Below are positions 11,903-24,969 of a DNA stretch of 64,000 bases, in pieces. A program made the position numbers and the translations under genes. Source of the stretch: Cryptomeria japonica. Lineage: Eukaryota; Streptophyta; Pinopsida; Cupressales; Cupressaceae. Position 1 is the first letter of the stretch; the number at the start of each line of letters is the position of its first letter. Below the pieces are notes generated by a model. The model was not told the origin of the DNA, made no database searches, and saw only the letters and a program-made list of their open reading frames with translations. The stretch spans positions 476,440,573 to 476,504,572 of the forward strand of contig NC_081409.1 in assembly GCF_030272615.1 (NCBI RefSeq), in the 5' to 3' direction.

Positions 11903-14900
11903 GCCTAGGCTTACTCCTAGAAGCCTGAGAACAAATAGGGGTATAACTCTCTCATCCATGCAACATCCTCCCAAGTCATTGAAGAATCATCGTTTGGGTC
12001 CAATTGGACCCTTACCTTCTCTATGTCGCAATCCCTGAGGGTAAATCCCTAATGTTGAAGAAGGCCTACGGGCTCTAGAGAAAGTTGCACATCCTCTACC
12101 TGCAATGAATGCCAATCCAAAACATGTGTCACATCAGGATAATAAGGTCTCAAAACTAATACATGAAACAAATCATGGATGCGGGATAAGCTGGGTGGCA
12201 AGGCTAGTCGATAAGCTACAGGGCCAATCCACTCCAAAATCTTGAAAGGTCCCACAAAGCGAGGTGCCAACTTAGAGCCTTTTTCATAATGGATAGAGCT
12301 CTTCAGTGGATGCACTCTCAAAAACACCTTGTCACCCACTGAAAACTAACGATCAATTCGATGAGCATCTACATATTTCTTTTGTCTATCTTGTGCTACT
12401 GCCATATGCTCTCTAATATGTCACACCTGCTACTCCAAATCCTGCAACATCTTTGATCCAAGGAGCACTCTATCCTCTAATTTATCCCAACTCAAGGGTG
12501 TATGACATAGTCGACCATATAATGCCTGGAAGGGAGATATACCAATAGAACTGTGATACCTATTATTATAGGCGAACTACACCAAATGAATGTACTCTTC
12601 CCATCTAGACTGCTGATCCATGACATACATCCTCAACATGTCCTCCAACACCTGGTTAACCCTCTCCATCTAACCATTTGTCTTTGGATGATACATTGAA
12701 CTAAAGTTCAATTGTGCTCCCAAATCATGCTGAAGGGCTCTCCAAAATGCTAAAGTGAACACTGGATCTCGATCTGATATGATCTATCGAGGAATACCAC
12801 GTAGTCTCACTATCTACTCCATGAAGATACAAGCCACTGACTCTATTGTTTAGGAAGTTCTAACTGGCAAGAAATGAGCTACCTTGGTACCTATCAGCAG
12901 TGACCATAATAGCATCATGACATCGTGAATACATAGGCAAACCGACAATGAAGTCTATAGATATGATGTCTCATTTCCACTCTGGAATCCGGTTCGACTA
13001 CAACAAACTTGTTGGATGTTGGTGCTATGCCTTCACCCACTGACACTCTAAGCAACATGATACATAATTTGATATGTCTCTCCTCATGCCTACCCAATGA
13101 TATAGTTGTCACAAATGCACGTGCATCTTTGTGACACCTGGATATGCCAAGTAAGATGCACGATGAGCCTCTAATAGAATCAACACTCAAAGACCATCCA
13201 ATGGTGGAACATAGATACATCCCATATGATGAAGAAGGTCATCGAAATCTAGTGAATATCCTGTATACCTGCCATCCATAGGCCTCCCTGAAGCAATCTC
13301 CTCTCTAACCTCCTAATACCAAGCATCTTTTGGAAGTGTACTGAGAATATGACTCCTCAAATCAACACTAAGAACCATTGTTGATACCTCATCCCTCCTA
13401 TGGCTCAATGCATCTATTACCACATTCTCCTTACCCTATATGTACCTCACCTCGAAGTCATACTCGCACAAAAAATCCATCCAACACCACTGCCTCGCAT
13501 TCAAATTCGGTTGTGTGAAGATATACTACAAATTGCGATGATCATTGTGCAACTCAAATCGATGCCCAAGAAGGAAATGCCTCCATCTAACCAATGCATG
13601 AATAATTGTCGCTAACTCTAGATCATGAGTAGGGTAGTTCAACTTGTGATCTTTGAGTTTACGTGGCTCATAGGAAATCACACGTCCATCCTACACGAGA
13701 ACTTCTCCAAGGCCCTCCAAAGATGCATCTGTGCAAACCACAAAGTCACCCAAGGGATCTTGAACTACTAAGATAGGTGCACTAGTCAGCCACTCCTTCA
13801 GAATCTAAAAAGTTTTCTCACATTGCTATGACCAAATAAACTTCTTCCCTTTCCTCTAAAGATAAGTAATAGGATATGCAATCCTGGAGAAATCCTGAAC
13901 AAACGACCAATAATAGCCTGCTAGACCCATAAAACTGTGTACCTCACCCACATTAGTGGGTGCTGGGCAATCCACAAATGCCTGAATCTTGGAGGGATCC
14001 ACTACGATACTGAAATGACATGGCCAATGTATTTCACCTCAGTCTCGAAGAACTCACACTTCACCACATTGGCGTACAACTGATTGTCACATAGACACCA
14101 TAAAACTAGTCGCATATGCTCCTCATGCTCCTCCTTTGTCCTCGAATAAATCAGAATATCATCTAGAAATACAAGAATAAATCTATCTAAATAGGTCCTG
14201 AACACTCCATTCATCAAGCTCATGAAAATAGAAGGAGCATTCGTCAACCCAAAAGGCACCACTGTGAACTCATAATAACCATACCTCATGCGAAAAGTTG
14301 TGGGATGAATGTCTGCCTCATGAATCTACAACTGATGATACCCAGATTTGAGGTCTATCTTGGAGAAGACCTTCGCATCCTTAATCTGATCAAACAAATC
14401 ATCGATCCTCAACAAAGGATAACAGTTCTTCACTGTCACTTTATTCAACTGTCTATAGTCAATGCACAACCGAAGAGACCCATCCTTCTTTTTCACAAAC
14501 AACACCGGTGCACCCCAAGGAGAAACACTAGGTTGAATGAATCCCTTCACCAATAACTCCTCGAGCTGCAATCTCAACTCACTCAACTCTTGAGTGGTCA
14601 TCCAATAAGGAGCCTTAGATATAGGCTCTACTCTTGGAATCAAATCTTCTGAAATTATTGTCGTGCTTAGACGGAATACCTGGAATTTCACTCAGAAACA
14701 CATTTGCAAACTCCTACAAAATAGGATGACGAGAAAAGACATCATCTCTACTCTCACCCTCATCCAACTCATCCAGTCTAGCTGCAAAGAGTTGACAACC
14801 CTTGTGCACACATCGCTTTATTTGCATTGCAGAAATCATGCGAAGAGAGATAGGTCATTGAATGCCTACTATCTCCGCACTCTTCCTGCTATCATCCAAA

Positions 14901-14985
14901 CATTGCACTCTCTTACCCCGATACTAGTAAAAATGATGAAAATAAAATTTTCATCTACATTGGTTCCATTAGAGATTCAACTAAT
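11903..14985 (-). pseudogene. Gypsy-1 chromovirus pol (RT, RNase H, integrase, chromodomain), 5'-truncated
   Basis: Decayed Ty3/gypsy polyprotein. The protease-to-RT linker is readable at about 14,960-14,700. RT runs from 14,691 with [24 protein letters not shown] and [11 protein letters not shown], then [19 protein letters not shown], and the catalytic FLDD at 14,158-14,169. The integrase zinc-finger region is readable near 13,230-13,010 (HPTSLL at its end) through several stops. The integrase C-terminus ([39 protein letters not shown]) is at 12,339-12,049. After one TAG, a chromodomain-like tail (DIEKVRVQLDP, MTWEDVAWMRELYP) ends near 11,930. No gag, primer site or 5' LTR follows to the right, so the element is 5'-truncated near 14,985. 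Frame changes and stops (TAG and TGA) make it non-functional. Confidence 0.9.
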
Positions 14986-15885
14986 GTAATGAATGTTGAG
15001 CTTCAATTTGAGAAGGTGAACGTCATGAAAGAGGGATTAGAAAAGAGGCAATATAAATGACTAAGGATATTCAAAAGGACAATTATTGCATCAACAACAA
15101 CAAGGATATTATTGTCATCAATTAGCGTAAAAGGAAGGAATAAAATCATAAAGATCAATGTAAATTACTAGGGCATAAATGCAAATATCCATAAACCAAC
15201 CAAATCATCCTTGGTGGATAACACAAAATGAGGTTATAGATGAATTACAATGTCAACAATAAAATTATGATACCAATAAATATAGGGAAATCATGGAAAA
15301 AATAACCTTAGTTACATAGGGATGCTTCTAACCTAGACCAATAATAATGAAGTGTGGATTTATCTTAATGGGAAACCTAGTTCATTGCTAAAGGCTGCAC
15401 AAAAAGCACCCTTTATATCTTTAAGTAATGAATCAATTCCTACACTAGCCTTGTTAAGAGGTAAGAAAATGAGAATTTTGAATGTGATATATGATCAAGA
15501 AGAATAAATATGGATTGTTGCTCAAATTTTTCTTTATTCTCTCATGATCCTGTGTGTATAAAGCTCACAATATATGATGAATTGGCAATAAATCCTATGT
15601 AATCAATGATTAGACTAAGAGTGGTGCATATAGAAATACTTGGAAAGAATCTTGCTAACTATATAATCATTTATTTAGGATTGGATGTAAAACAAACTCA
15701 CCATGTGAATTTCAACTTTTCAACTAGTGGGTACAAACCAACAAGGAATCAATGTCCTTAGAGATTTAATGAGCCAAAATGTATTTATTGGAAGTCAAAC
15801 ATGTTTGTTAAATTTTATCATCTTTACTATGTTGTCAATTCTAGTATAAATCTTGGTTCAATTTTGTGACTTCAGTTCATCGATA
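14986..15885. other. Unassigned stretch, possible coding remnant
   Basis: The truncation point of the gypsy-1 remnant is near 14,985. On the plus strand 15,346-15,507 is open and reads smoothly (WIYLNGKPSSLLKAAQKAP), ending at a TAA. I could not match it to a family. The rest has stops in all frames. Confidence 0.35.
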
Positions 15886-16172
15886 AGACAAAACAAGGGC
15901 ATAGCCTGTACGAGTAGGTGAGTTGGCTTGGGCGATGGGTTTTCTCCCCATCGGTCTTGGGTTTGACTCCCTCTCAGATTTAAGAGGGAGAACTATTTGT
16001 GGGCTTTGGATTCTCTCCCTAGGGGACTAGTCTCGCCTCAGTTCACCCCTTCCTAGCCCCAACTTGGCAATATAAAGTAAGCCCAAGGTAAGGCAGGTTG
16101 GGTCGCTGGACTGGGTCGCGGGGATACCCCTGGCGTACTAGAAAAAAGAAAGAGACAAAACAAGGGCATGGC
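15886..16172 (+). mobile_element. tRNA-derived SINE with 20-bp target-site duplications
   Basis: A 247-bp body (about 15,906-16,152) is bracketed by direct repeats at 15,886-15,905 and 16,153-16,172 that share AGACAAAACAAGGGCAT and differ at one base of 20. The 5' part looks like a tRNA promoter: box A TAGGTGAGTTGG at about 15,915 and box B GGTTTGACTCC at about 15,960. The body is GC-richer than its surroundings, and the 3' end is a short A-rich tail (GAAAAAAGAAAG). Long duplications and an A-tail mean it was inserted by LINE machinery in trans. The near-identical duplications suggest it is younger than the decayed DNA around it. The exact SINE family is not known. Confidence 0.85.
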
Positions 16173-17099
16173 TTTTATTTGGATTCATTCATACAAAAAA
16201 CATATAAAAATCACAAATATATATTTACAACAAAAACCTAAGTATTTCTTAATAGTTTTTATTTTTCAATATAATGATATTCCATATAGAAATATTTACA
16301 GACCTTATAAAATGTTAATAAAACTAATAGATTAAATAATAATAATTCAATAAAAAATATATTTATATATATTTAAAGAACAACAACTAGTCATACTTAA
16401 ACTTTTTTTAAATGATGTTTGTGCTAGAGGAGGAGCAAAAAAAAGAAGGTGACTTGGAAGGTCATGGATGGGCTGATGTGGATTTCGATGCAAAGGTAGA
16501 AGTCAGAATGGAGCTGGGGAAATATGATCAGCACTATTTCAATTTGTTGTTGATCTTATAAAGGTGGGATCTATTGCCCATATTGATTTTATTCCACCTT
16601 TCTGCAATTAATTATGATAATCTAGCATCTCTTGTTCACATCAATTTGAATTTAAAGGGATTTCCAGAGAGGGCCATCATGAGTCATTGTCTACTACACT
16701 AGAAAAATATTCGACATTGTAAGTAGTAGGATTGTAGCTTCATGAAGTGTCCCCTGCTGCTCCCAGTCTCCAGCTAGCAAGAATCTGTTGAGCCTTTATG
16801 CTATATTGGTAAAACCAAATCTTCTATTAGTGCATGTGAGTAGGTCTATTTTTAGGAATTATGTCCATAAGTTGGTTATTGTCCATAATTCCTAAAAATA
16901 GCCCTTGGTTTTCCAAAGAAGAAGTCCTCTTCCACCCCAATGAAAGTGCCAATTTCTTCCCCAATATAACTAATCACCTCCATTCTGGAGACAAAAGTCA
17001 AGTAGAAACACCAAATTCTTTCACAGAATTGCTATAGCGAATAGAAGTAAGAAAAGAAAAGAAGATGGGGGGGTGACTCAAAACACTGAGAAAGTAAAT
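16173..17099. other. Non-coding stretch before LINE-1A
   Basis: AT-rich sequence with a long A/T tract region at 16,190-16,400. A 25-bp near-palindrome built on TAGGAATTATGTCCATAA occurs near 16,853-16,905. No LINE endonuclease domain is readable here, so LINE-1A is 5'-truncated at or after about 17,100. Confidence 0.4.
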
Positions 17100-17179
17100 A
17101 TATAGGTGGTCAAGCTCTCTAAGGACAATTTGAACAAGGAAATATAGATGAATAAAGATGTAAGAAACTGTATTCTAGA

Positions 17180-19052
17180 CTCTATCCCTACAATCATAAG
17201 TGTAGAGAAAATGAAATGTTATATTAGAAAATTGGAAAAGAGGAAGTCAAGCTCGCTACATTTCAGCTCAACCTTGATAAGGCTCTGAGCCTAGATGGAT
17301 TTTTGGTTGCTTTCTTTAAAAGATATTAGGACACAAGGCGATATGACTTGACTTTAGCAGTTAAGGAATCCAGGAGAAAAATGATGATGTTGGGGGCCCT
17401 AAATCATACTTTAATTACTCTTATAGCCAAGAAGAAATGCCCCTAGGAAATGGGGGACTTTAGACCCATTTTCCTATGCAACACCATGTACAAAATTGTC
17501 ACTAAAATCATATCCAATAGATTAAAAAAGACTCTTAAAACTATCATTTCAAATGAACAGAGTGGGTTTTCTCTAGGGAGATCTATTGTGGAAGGCACTG
17601 TAATAGCACATGAAATATTACACTCAACAAGGAAAACTAGAGAGGCCTATATGATTCTAAAACAAGATATTCTAAAAGCGTATAATTTGGTTGATAGACA
17701 ATTCTTATATGAGGTGCTTGGAAAGTTTGGATTCGAAGAAAATTGGATCAAATAGATTGGAAGTTGTATCTCAACCCCTAAATTCTCTATTTTGGAGAAT
17801 GGTTCTACTCATGGTTTCTTTTCTTCCTCCGGGGGCATTAGACATTAAGACCCTCTCTCCCCCTTCCTCTTTATCATTATGGCTAAGGATCTTGGCATAA
17901 CTATTAGAAAACTCAAAAGAGATGGTAGTTGACAAGATGTGAATGTAGCCAATGGGATTGAGCCTACTACACATTCATAGTTTGTATATGATACGATTCT
18001 TTTTGTTGAATCATCTAGAAGAGAAGCTAGAACAATCAAAGTATTTCTAGATGAATATTGTGTGGCTATAGGACAAAGTATAAATAGGAGGAAGTAAAAG
18101 GTCTTATTCCTCAACATGCAACCTAGATTATAGAGGGATTTGTCAAGAATTTTAAACTCTGCTTTTTGGGAATGCCCCTCTTTGTAGGAATGAATAAGGT
18201 AAATTGGGAGAATTTGATCAATAGTTGCAAAAATAAATTAGAAACCTGGAAGGGAAAGTGATTGTCCTCGGAAAATTGATTAATCATGATAAAAGTTATC
18301 TTTTCTGCTATTCCTGTTTATTCTATGGTATGTCTCAAACTCCTAAAAGTTATAGAAGATGACCTTATCCAAATTATGAGGAAGTTCTTTGCATTGGTAA
18401 GGGAAAACATAATGAATTACCCTTAGTGGCTTGGGATAAAATTTATCTCCCTAAGGAGGTTGGTGGAATAGGCATTAGGAAATGAGCCATCATGAATCTT
18501 ACAATGGGGGCCAAGTTGGTTTGGAAAATCTGCAATAAAGGGGAACAAAGATGGGTTAAAATCCTCAAAAAAAAAATCTGGACTGACATGAACCTAGTCA
18601 AATCCTTACAACCTTGGATCCACCAAGAGGTTCAACCATTTGGAATAATGTGATGGAATGTATAGATATTATCTCCAAAAATGTCACTTGGGAAATTAGA
18701 AATGGTCAGAAAGTTTCCTTTTGGAATGACTCGTAGGGGGGCGAGGGAATTATCAGTCATAATCCTAACCTTAGAGATATTAAAGGTGAAACATTGTGAC
18801 AATGGGGACAAAAAGTTTGTAATTATGGCCACAAGGTGATGAGAAATGGGGTGAGTACTTGGGAATGGTGATCTATGCATGAACTCAATGTCCAACAAGA
18901 TCAGGAAGATCACTCATAATGATTTTAAAATACTGAACAATCTTCCCCTCTGACCAAGAGGACACTATTAGATGGTGTGGATCAAAATCAAGAATTTATA
19001 AGGTGAAATTTGGTATATTGCAAAGGAATTTGTAATGGTCAAGCAATATGGG
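17180..19052 (+). pseudogene. LINE-1A reverse transcriptase (ORF2 fragment)
   Basis: Non-LTR reverse transcriptase. The best part is 17,450-17,755 (MGDFRPIFLCNTMYKIVTKI, then RLKKTLK, NEQSGFSLGRSIVEG and LKQDILKAYNLVDRQFLYEVL), matching RT blocks 1-3. The catalytic FADD box appears as FVYD near 17,980-17,995, so one catalytic Asp is lost. Downstream, PKEVGGIGIRK (about 18,450) and TWEIRNGQKVSFWND (about 18,690) are typical of the RT thumb and connection. Several in-frame stops and indels show it is dead. The frame runs directly into the copia-1 insertion at 19,053 and resumes at about 35,150. Confidence 0.85.
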
Positions 19053-20466
19053 TGATGATATGATGAATCACTAAGGATCCAATCAACTACTGAGAGGGGG
19101 GTGAATCAGAAGATATAAAATAAACAAAACTTTCACCAAACTTAATCCCAACTCATAAACCAATGATTGAACTAACTGGTTTAAACACTGCAACAAAAAC
19201 TATTACTGCACTATCAAGCTTACCGGTTGACTAAAACATCAATAATACAATGTAACAGATCTAAAAATCACATACCATTTAAACAATACATCAAACCACT
19301 TTGTTAACATTAGTAATAGCTCATTTCAAATCACTTCTGGTCATCTAATCATATCTAAGTGGCTTTACCAGTTAATCATATCAACCATATCAAAACATAA
19401 CCATGAAATCATTCACCACTTGACACAATGATTTTTGATGTGGAAAACCAAATGGGAAAAACCACAGTGGGAATGAATACCCACAAATATTATGAACTCT
19501 TCTGAAGTTCATCTTGTTAAGAGCCAAGCCTTGTTATAAGCTTTACAAAAATGTCATGTTAGGAACATATTTGGTTAAGGACCACCCGGTTAAGGGATTG
19601 ACTATAATACCTTGTTAAAGGCAATACCCTATTAGGAGTAACCTCAATAGAGGATTTCAAATACAAGCTAATGGATCACCTGGTCAGAGGATTTAGAAAG
19701 AACCAAGCCTATTAAATCTTACCCAGTTAAGGGATTTAACTGTTGTAATGGTTAGAGAATGAGAGGGTTTTTGTTGATTTGGTAATAGCACTATCTTGCT
19801 TAGTCTGATCCTTTTATGCTTCTATCCTCCAAAACATTTTGTAGACAATCCTTCTAGTTTGGCAATCAATCATACTACCACACCTAACCAAATTGCCAAC
19901 ACAGATAAAAAAACTCATCAACCTTAAAAGGAAATACAATAGGTCGGTAACACATCACAAAACCTAAGATCTCATAGAGATTACAAACATATTGGTTCAA
20001 ACATGACCATTGGATTACATAGCCATCAGTGCACATTGTTCAAGACAACTTTGATCACTCCTAGATCACTACACATTGGATCTTGTAACTCATCACACAT
20101 TATTCACTTCATGCTATGTAGTTGTTCATTCCCAAGATAAAACAGTTATCTCTATGCACCAAAACCACTTTGTAACTCATCATGTGCATCATGCATACAT
20201 GGCATCTCCATCTCCGATCACCATTCAATCATAGATCAATATAACCGATACACCAAGCTCCATCATCTAGGGTTTGGCATATCAACAGGTTAGGGTTACT
20301 AGTTGATCACTCTACTTCAAATACCAATACTAGTTTCTATCACTTCTCAACTACTAGTTGCATTACTACATCACTATCGGTTGCAATACAACTCCATTAC
20401 CAGTTACTATTGACATCAATGACAACACTTATACTTCATTAATTCAATCTTCATGCAATGCCAACA
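19053..20466 (-). repeat. Copia-1 3' LTR
   Basis: 1,414 bp. Plus-strand edges are TGATGATATG and GCCAACA. It matches 24,970-26,381 through its length, including GGTTTAAACACTG and GGGAAAAACCACAGTGGG. The word GAGGGGGGTGAATCA near the left edge also occurs in the LARD LTRs at 44 and 60 kb. Confidence 0.93.
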
Positions 20467-20478
20467 AACTCCCCCTTT
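20467..20478 (-). promoter_or_regulatory. Copia-1 polypurine tract
   Basis: Minus strand AAAGGGGGAGTT directly before the LTR start TGTTGGC. The wider context GCCAAAGGGGGAG is shared with the LARD tract at 45,023. Confidence 0.85.
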
Positions 20479-20830
20479 GGCATTGATGGAAATACAATTA
20501 TCAATACCCTTGAGAGTAATGCACATACACAGGTATAGGAATCTTGGTTTACATTTTCCATGTACTCTCCTTCAACTATGTCTCCATGTCTTCAACTAGT
20601 AATTGGCTATCAATCATATACAGTTCTTCTCCCTATCAATCATACAGTTCTTCTCCCCCTTTGATAGCAATGCCAAAGTGAATATCAATATCAATTGGCT
20701 AACCATTCCATGCTTCATTGATCTACAACAACGATTTGCAACTTGTTGCTCCCCCTATGGAATAGCTCCGTTCTACACCAATCATACTTCAAGATCAATA
20801 AGCTCTGGGACTGATGTCTTCCATGTCTGC

Positions 20831-22391
20831 TTAATTGACCTCATGTAGGGGTACAACCCCTTGTTGACCTCTAAGATACTCAAAAGTAGCCTTAGGTAGA
20901 GATTTAGTAAAGATATCCGCTAGTTGTTCGTTAGTAGATACATGCTCCAGTGACACATCTTTACTTTGGATTTTCTCTCTCAGAAAATGATACTTCAAGT
21001 CAATATACTTGATTCTTGCATGCAACACCAGGTTCTTTAAAATGCTTATTCCACTAGTGTTGTCACAGAAAATCCTTACTAGTTCTATAATCTTCAACTT
21101 GAAACCTTCTAGAATGTGTTTCATCTAGATTGCTTGTGTACAGTTCATGTATGTTGCAACATATTTAGCTTCTGCAGTTGATTGTGATATGCAACTCTAC
21201 TTCTTATTGCTCCAAGATACAAGCCTTCATCCAAGAAAGAATGCTCCTTCACTTGTACTCTTCCTGTCATCAACATTTCTTGCCTACTTTCCATCTATAT
21301 AGACTTTCAAATCAAAGTTACCTGCATATGGATACCATAATCCATAATCAATTATGCCTTTCAGATATCTAAAAAAATTTTTAGTTGCTACCATGTGTGT
21401 CTCCTTATGACTTTTCTGAAATCTGGCAACTAATCCAACTGCATGAGCAATATTCGGTCTGCTGTGGACAACATAATGTAGTTTACCTATCATTGACCTA
21501 TACTCCTTTTCATCTACTAATGCAGAATCATCATCCTTTGATAGTTTACAACCTGTAGCCATTGGTGTTCCAACTGGTTTACAGTCTCCCATTCCAAATG
21601 TCTTCAATAATTCTTTCACATATTCGGACTGTGTGATAAAAATAGCTTCCTTCATCTATTGAATTTACAAACCTATGAAGAATTTTATCTCTCCTAACAG
21701 AGACATCTCAAATTCACTTTTCATCTCATTAGCAAAGTCATCACTCATGTCATCATTGCCTCCAAAAATGAAATCATCCACAAATACCTCACTAACAAGT
21801 ATCTTATCTCCTTCAATCTTGAGATATATATTGTTGTCTTCACTGGTTCTCTAAAAACCTATCTTCATCAAGTGAGAATGTAGTCTTTCATACCATGCCC
21901 TAGGTGCTTGCTTCAAACCATATAGTGTCTTGTGTAGTTTGCACACCATATCCTTTACTTCAGTCAAAGCATAACCATCTGGTTGTTCAATGTAGACTTC
22001 CTCTTCCAATATTCCATTTAGAAACGATGACTTCACATCCATTTTATATACTTTCAATCCTTTGTACACCTTCCAATCTTGCAACTGGTGCAAATGTCTC
22101 ACCATAGTCTTCACCTTTTTCTTGTGCAGAACCTTTGCATACCAGTCCAGATTTATTTCGGACTACTACTCCATCTACATTCAGTTTATTTTTGAATACC
22201 CATTTATTACCTATTACATTCTTGTTCTCTGATCTAGGTATTAGGGTCCATGTATTTTTCTTCTCAATCTCGTCAAGTTCTTCTTCCATAGCCTTGATCC
22301 AGTGATCATCTCCAAAAGCTTCCTTTGTTTCTCTAGGCTCAATAGTGGAGATCATACAAGAATTCTCTCTTATTCTTGTTCTGGTTAACAC
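20831..22391 (-). pseudogene. Copia-1 reverse transcriptase and RNase H
   Basis: Ty1/copia RT: AFGDDHWIKAMEEELDEIEKK and WTLIP (22,391-22,044), then after a frame change KVYKMDVKSSFLNG, EEEVYIEQPDGYA and CKLHKTLYGLKQAPRAWYERL (22,070-21,851). The catalytic box is FVDD at 21,773-21,784, a normal variant of YVDD. The connection MIGKLHYVVHSRPNIAHAVG is at about 21,520. RNase H ends at 20,831 (DNTSGISILKN, HIKYIDLKYHF-like RIKYIDLKYHFLRE, VSTNEQLADIFTKSL). Stops and at least one frameshift (near 22,100) break the frame. Confidence 0.93.
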
Positions 22392-22399
22392 ACTAGCAT

Positions 22400-23884
22400 C
22401 TTTATCTCTAATAATCTGATCAGGATTATGATTGATTCTAACATACCTTGGAATAACATGATCATGGTCTTCAGGTTCTTCTTCTTCACTTTCTTCATCT
22501 TCTACAGAATCTACCTATTCAGGTTGAATTGGTGCTACAGTATTCATTTCACCAACTTTTGGCTTCACCGGTTCTAGTTCCAAAACTAAAATGTAAGGTT
22601 CATCTTCCTCCTTCTCCTTACTGATTTCTCCTGAATTTTTTAGGAAACTCATCCACTCGGACATTAGCACTTTCAATGATCTTCTTTGTCTAGTTTTTGT
22701 AACATTTGTAGGCTTTTCTCTTGGTGGAGTAACCAAGAAGTATTCCTTCATCACTCTTAGCATCAAACTTACCAACATAATCACCTCTTTTGATAAAAGA
22801 TCTATAACCAAAAATCTTAAAGTAACTAACATTAGGTCATCTACCATACTAGTATTCATAAGGATTTTTATCCTTACCTCTTTTAACCAATATCCTGTTC
22901 ATTGTGTAGACAGTTGTGCTGACAGCTTCTCTCCAAAATGTCTTAGCTACAATTCATTGAATTAGCATAGTCCTAGAAACTTCAACAACTGAGCAATTGT
23001 TCCTTTCTTCAATACCTTTCTACTGTGGTGTCCTAGGTGCATAAAGTTTCCTCTTAAATTCATTATCTTCATAGTGTCTAGTGAATTCCTCTGAAGTAAA
23101 TTCACCACCTTGATTACTTCTTAAGCACTTAAGATGTCTTCCACTTTATTTTTCAACTAACGCTCTGAATGGCTTAAACTTGCTAAAGGATTTTTTTTAT
23201 CCTTCAAGAATGTGACCCACATCATTCTTGAGCAATCATCAGTAAAGATCATAAAATATCGATCACCTTGAATACTCCTAGTCCTTATTGGTCCACAAAG
23301 ATCAGTATGAACCAAGTCTAGCAAATGTTCTACTATGAAAGATTTGCTCTTAAAGGTTGAGGATGCCATCTTCCCTAACTAACATTCCTTACATAGAGCA
23401 TTCACTGGCTTGTCCAACTGAGGCAAACTTCTTACTGATTTGGACTTACTGACTTTTACAATGTTATCAAAATTTACATGACAGAATCTTCGCTGCCAAA
23501 GCCAACTATCTTCTACTTTTGCAATTAAACAGTTGTTTACTTTAGAACTTAAAAGAAACAAGTTACCTTTTGTCTGTTTACTGGTTGCAATTAGTTCATC
23601 TTTGCTTCCATAGATTTTGCACATCCCATTCTTGAATTCCAATGGATAACCTCTGTCATTGAGTTGAGCAACACTCAAAAGATTGTGTTTCAATCCTTCA
23701 ACCCAGTAGACATCATCTTCACTACTCTTACCATTAAGAGAGATGTTTCCCCTTCCTTTTACCATGTAGGGTGAGTCATTCCCAAATCTCACAACACCTC
23801 CATCAAATTCCTTCAAAGTAATAAACTTACTCCAGTCACTGGTCATGTGGTGTGAACAACCACTATCTATAATCCATGCAAGAG
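22400..23884 (-). pseudogene. Copia-1 protease and integrase
   Basis: Protease active site WIIDSGCSHHM lies near 23,885-23,850. The GAG-pre-integrase region follows (GLKHNLLSVAQLNDRGY, then WLWQRRFCHVNF near 23,500). The integrase core starts at about 23,330 (LDLVHTDLCGPIRTRS, first catalytic Asp; YFMIFTDDCSRMMWVTFLK). A stop falls at 23,157, and the remaining integrase is readable only in pieces to about 22,515 (VLELEPVKPKV linker). Zinc-binding His and Cys residues at 23,500-23,380 (H, then CKEC) are partly kept. It is non-functional. Confidence 0.88.
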
Positions 23885-23901
23885 ACTAATGCCTTTTGAT
23901 C

Positions 23902-24899
23902 TTATGTCTCTTCTTTAATGGCAACAAAGAAAATGTCCTCATTTGCATCTTCCTTGGATTCCTCATCTATAATTACTCCATCAACTGTAATGAGACAATC
24001 CCTTTTGCCTTTGCCTTTGTACTTCTTATACTTCTCACGTTTCTTCTCATTATCTCCATTTGGACAGTTAGCAACAATATGTCCAATCCGGTTACATGCA
24101 AAACACTTCAAAGGTAATTTACCTATGTACTTACCGATACCTCTGGGTAACCACTTGGCAACCAATGCTTCAATCTCAATTAGATTTTCTTCATCATCAG
24201 ACTCTCTGCTGGATCTGGACTCATGACTGTAACTAGCTTCTCTATTTTTCCTTACCAATGGATTTCAAACTGAAGCTCTAAATGCAAATTTCAATCTCTG
24301 AACACTTTCATCAAAACCATTTAATTCAAATGCGGTTAATTTACCAATGATAGAGTCAAGAGTTACCTTTGATTTATCAATAGACTTGAGTCTTGAATGG
24401 CTGCAACTCGGATAGCGTAGACTGATAGAAGGGTTCTCAACACCTTGCTAACCATTGTAGTATCCTCCAATGTACCACCAGTACTTTAGATCTCACCGAC
24501 TATCTCCTTGATCCTTTGACCATACTGTTGAATGTTCTCTCCTTCAGCCATCCACATATCATCAAATTTACCTCTCAGACTCTCCTCTTTGGCAATCTTC
24601 ACATGCTCATCACCACTATAGATATCCTCAAGTTTTTTCCACACTTCAAAAGTAGTCTCCAAACCATGGACATCAACATACTCTGAATCAGACAAGGAAC
24701 TGATAATGGCCTCCAATGCTTGATTATTCTCCTGTTGCTCCTTCTTTTGATCATCTGACAAAATCCCAATAGGCAAGTTATATTTAGTAACAACATGTTC
24801 CCAATATTGACTTCCTAAGATTTTGATATAGATCTTCATCCTATCACTCCAGATTCTGTAGTTTTCCCTATTGAAATTTAGACCTTCTTTCTTCATCAT
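23902..24899 (-). pseudogene. Copia-1 gag
   Basis: Starts at 24,899 with MMKKEGLNFNRENYRIWSDR, a typical copia capsid N-terminus, and continues with LETTFEVWKKLEDIY and GENIQQYGQRIKEIV to a TAG at 24,486. The nucleocapsid lies in another frame at 24,258-23,902 and has one CCHC zinc knuckle, CFACNRIGHIVANC (about 24,110), followed by a lysine-rich stretch. The frame change between capsid and nucleocapsid, and the TAG, make it a pseudogene. Confidence 0.92.
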
Positions 24900-24954
24900 G
24901 TTCTCCTAGATCTTTACCTCAAGCTATTAAGCTTAAACATAAGAGGACCTAAAA

Positions 24955-24967
24955 TGCTCTGATACCA
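24955..24967 (-). promoter_or_regulatory. Copia-1 primer-binding site (Met-tRNA type)
   Basis: Minus strand TGGTATCAGAGCA, two bases from the LTR edge at 24,970. This is the standard initiator-Met tRNA primer match of plant copia elements. Confidence 0.92.
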
Positions 24968-24969
24968 AT

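Noticed and set aside
12915-13220. 101-residue minus-strand frame as a separate protein
   Set aside because: Wrong phase; the integrase zinc-finger region is readable in the neighbouring frame through stops.
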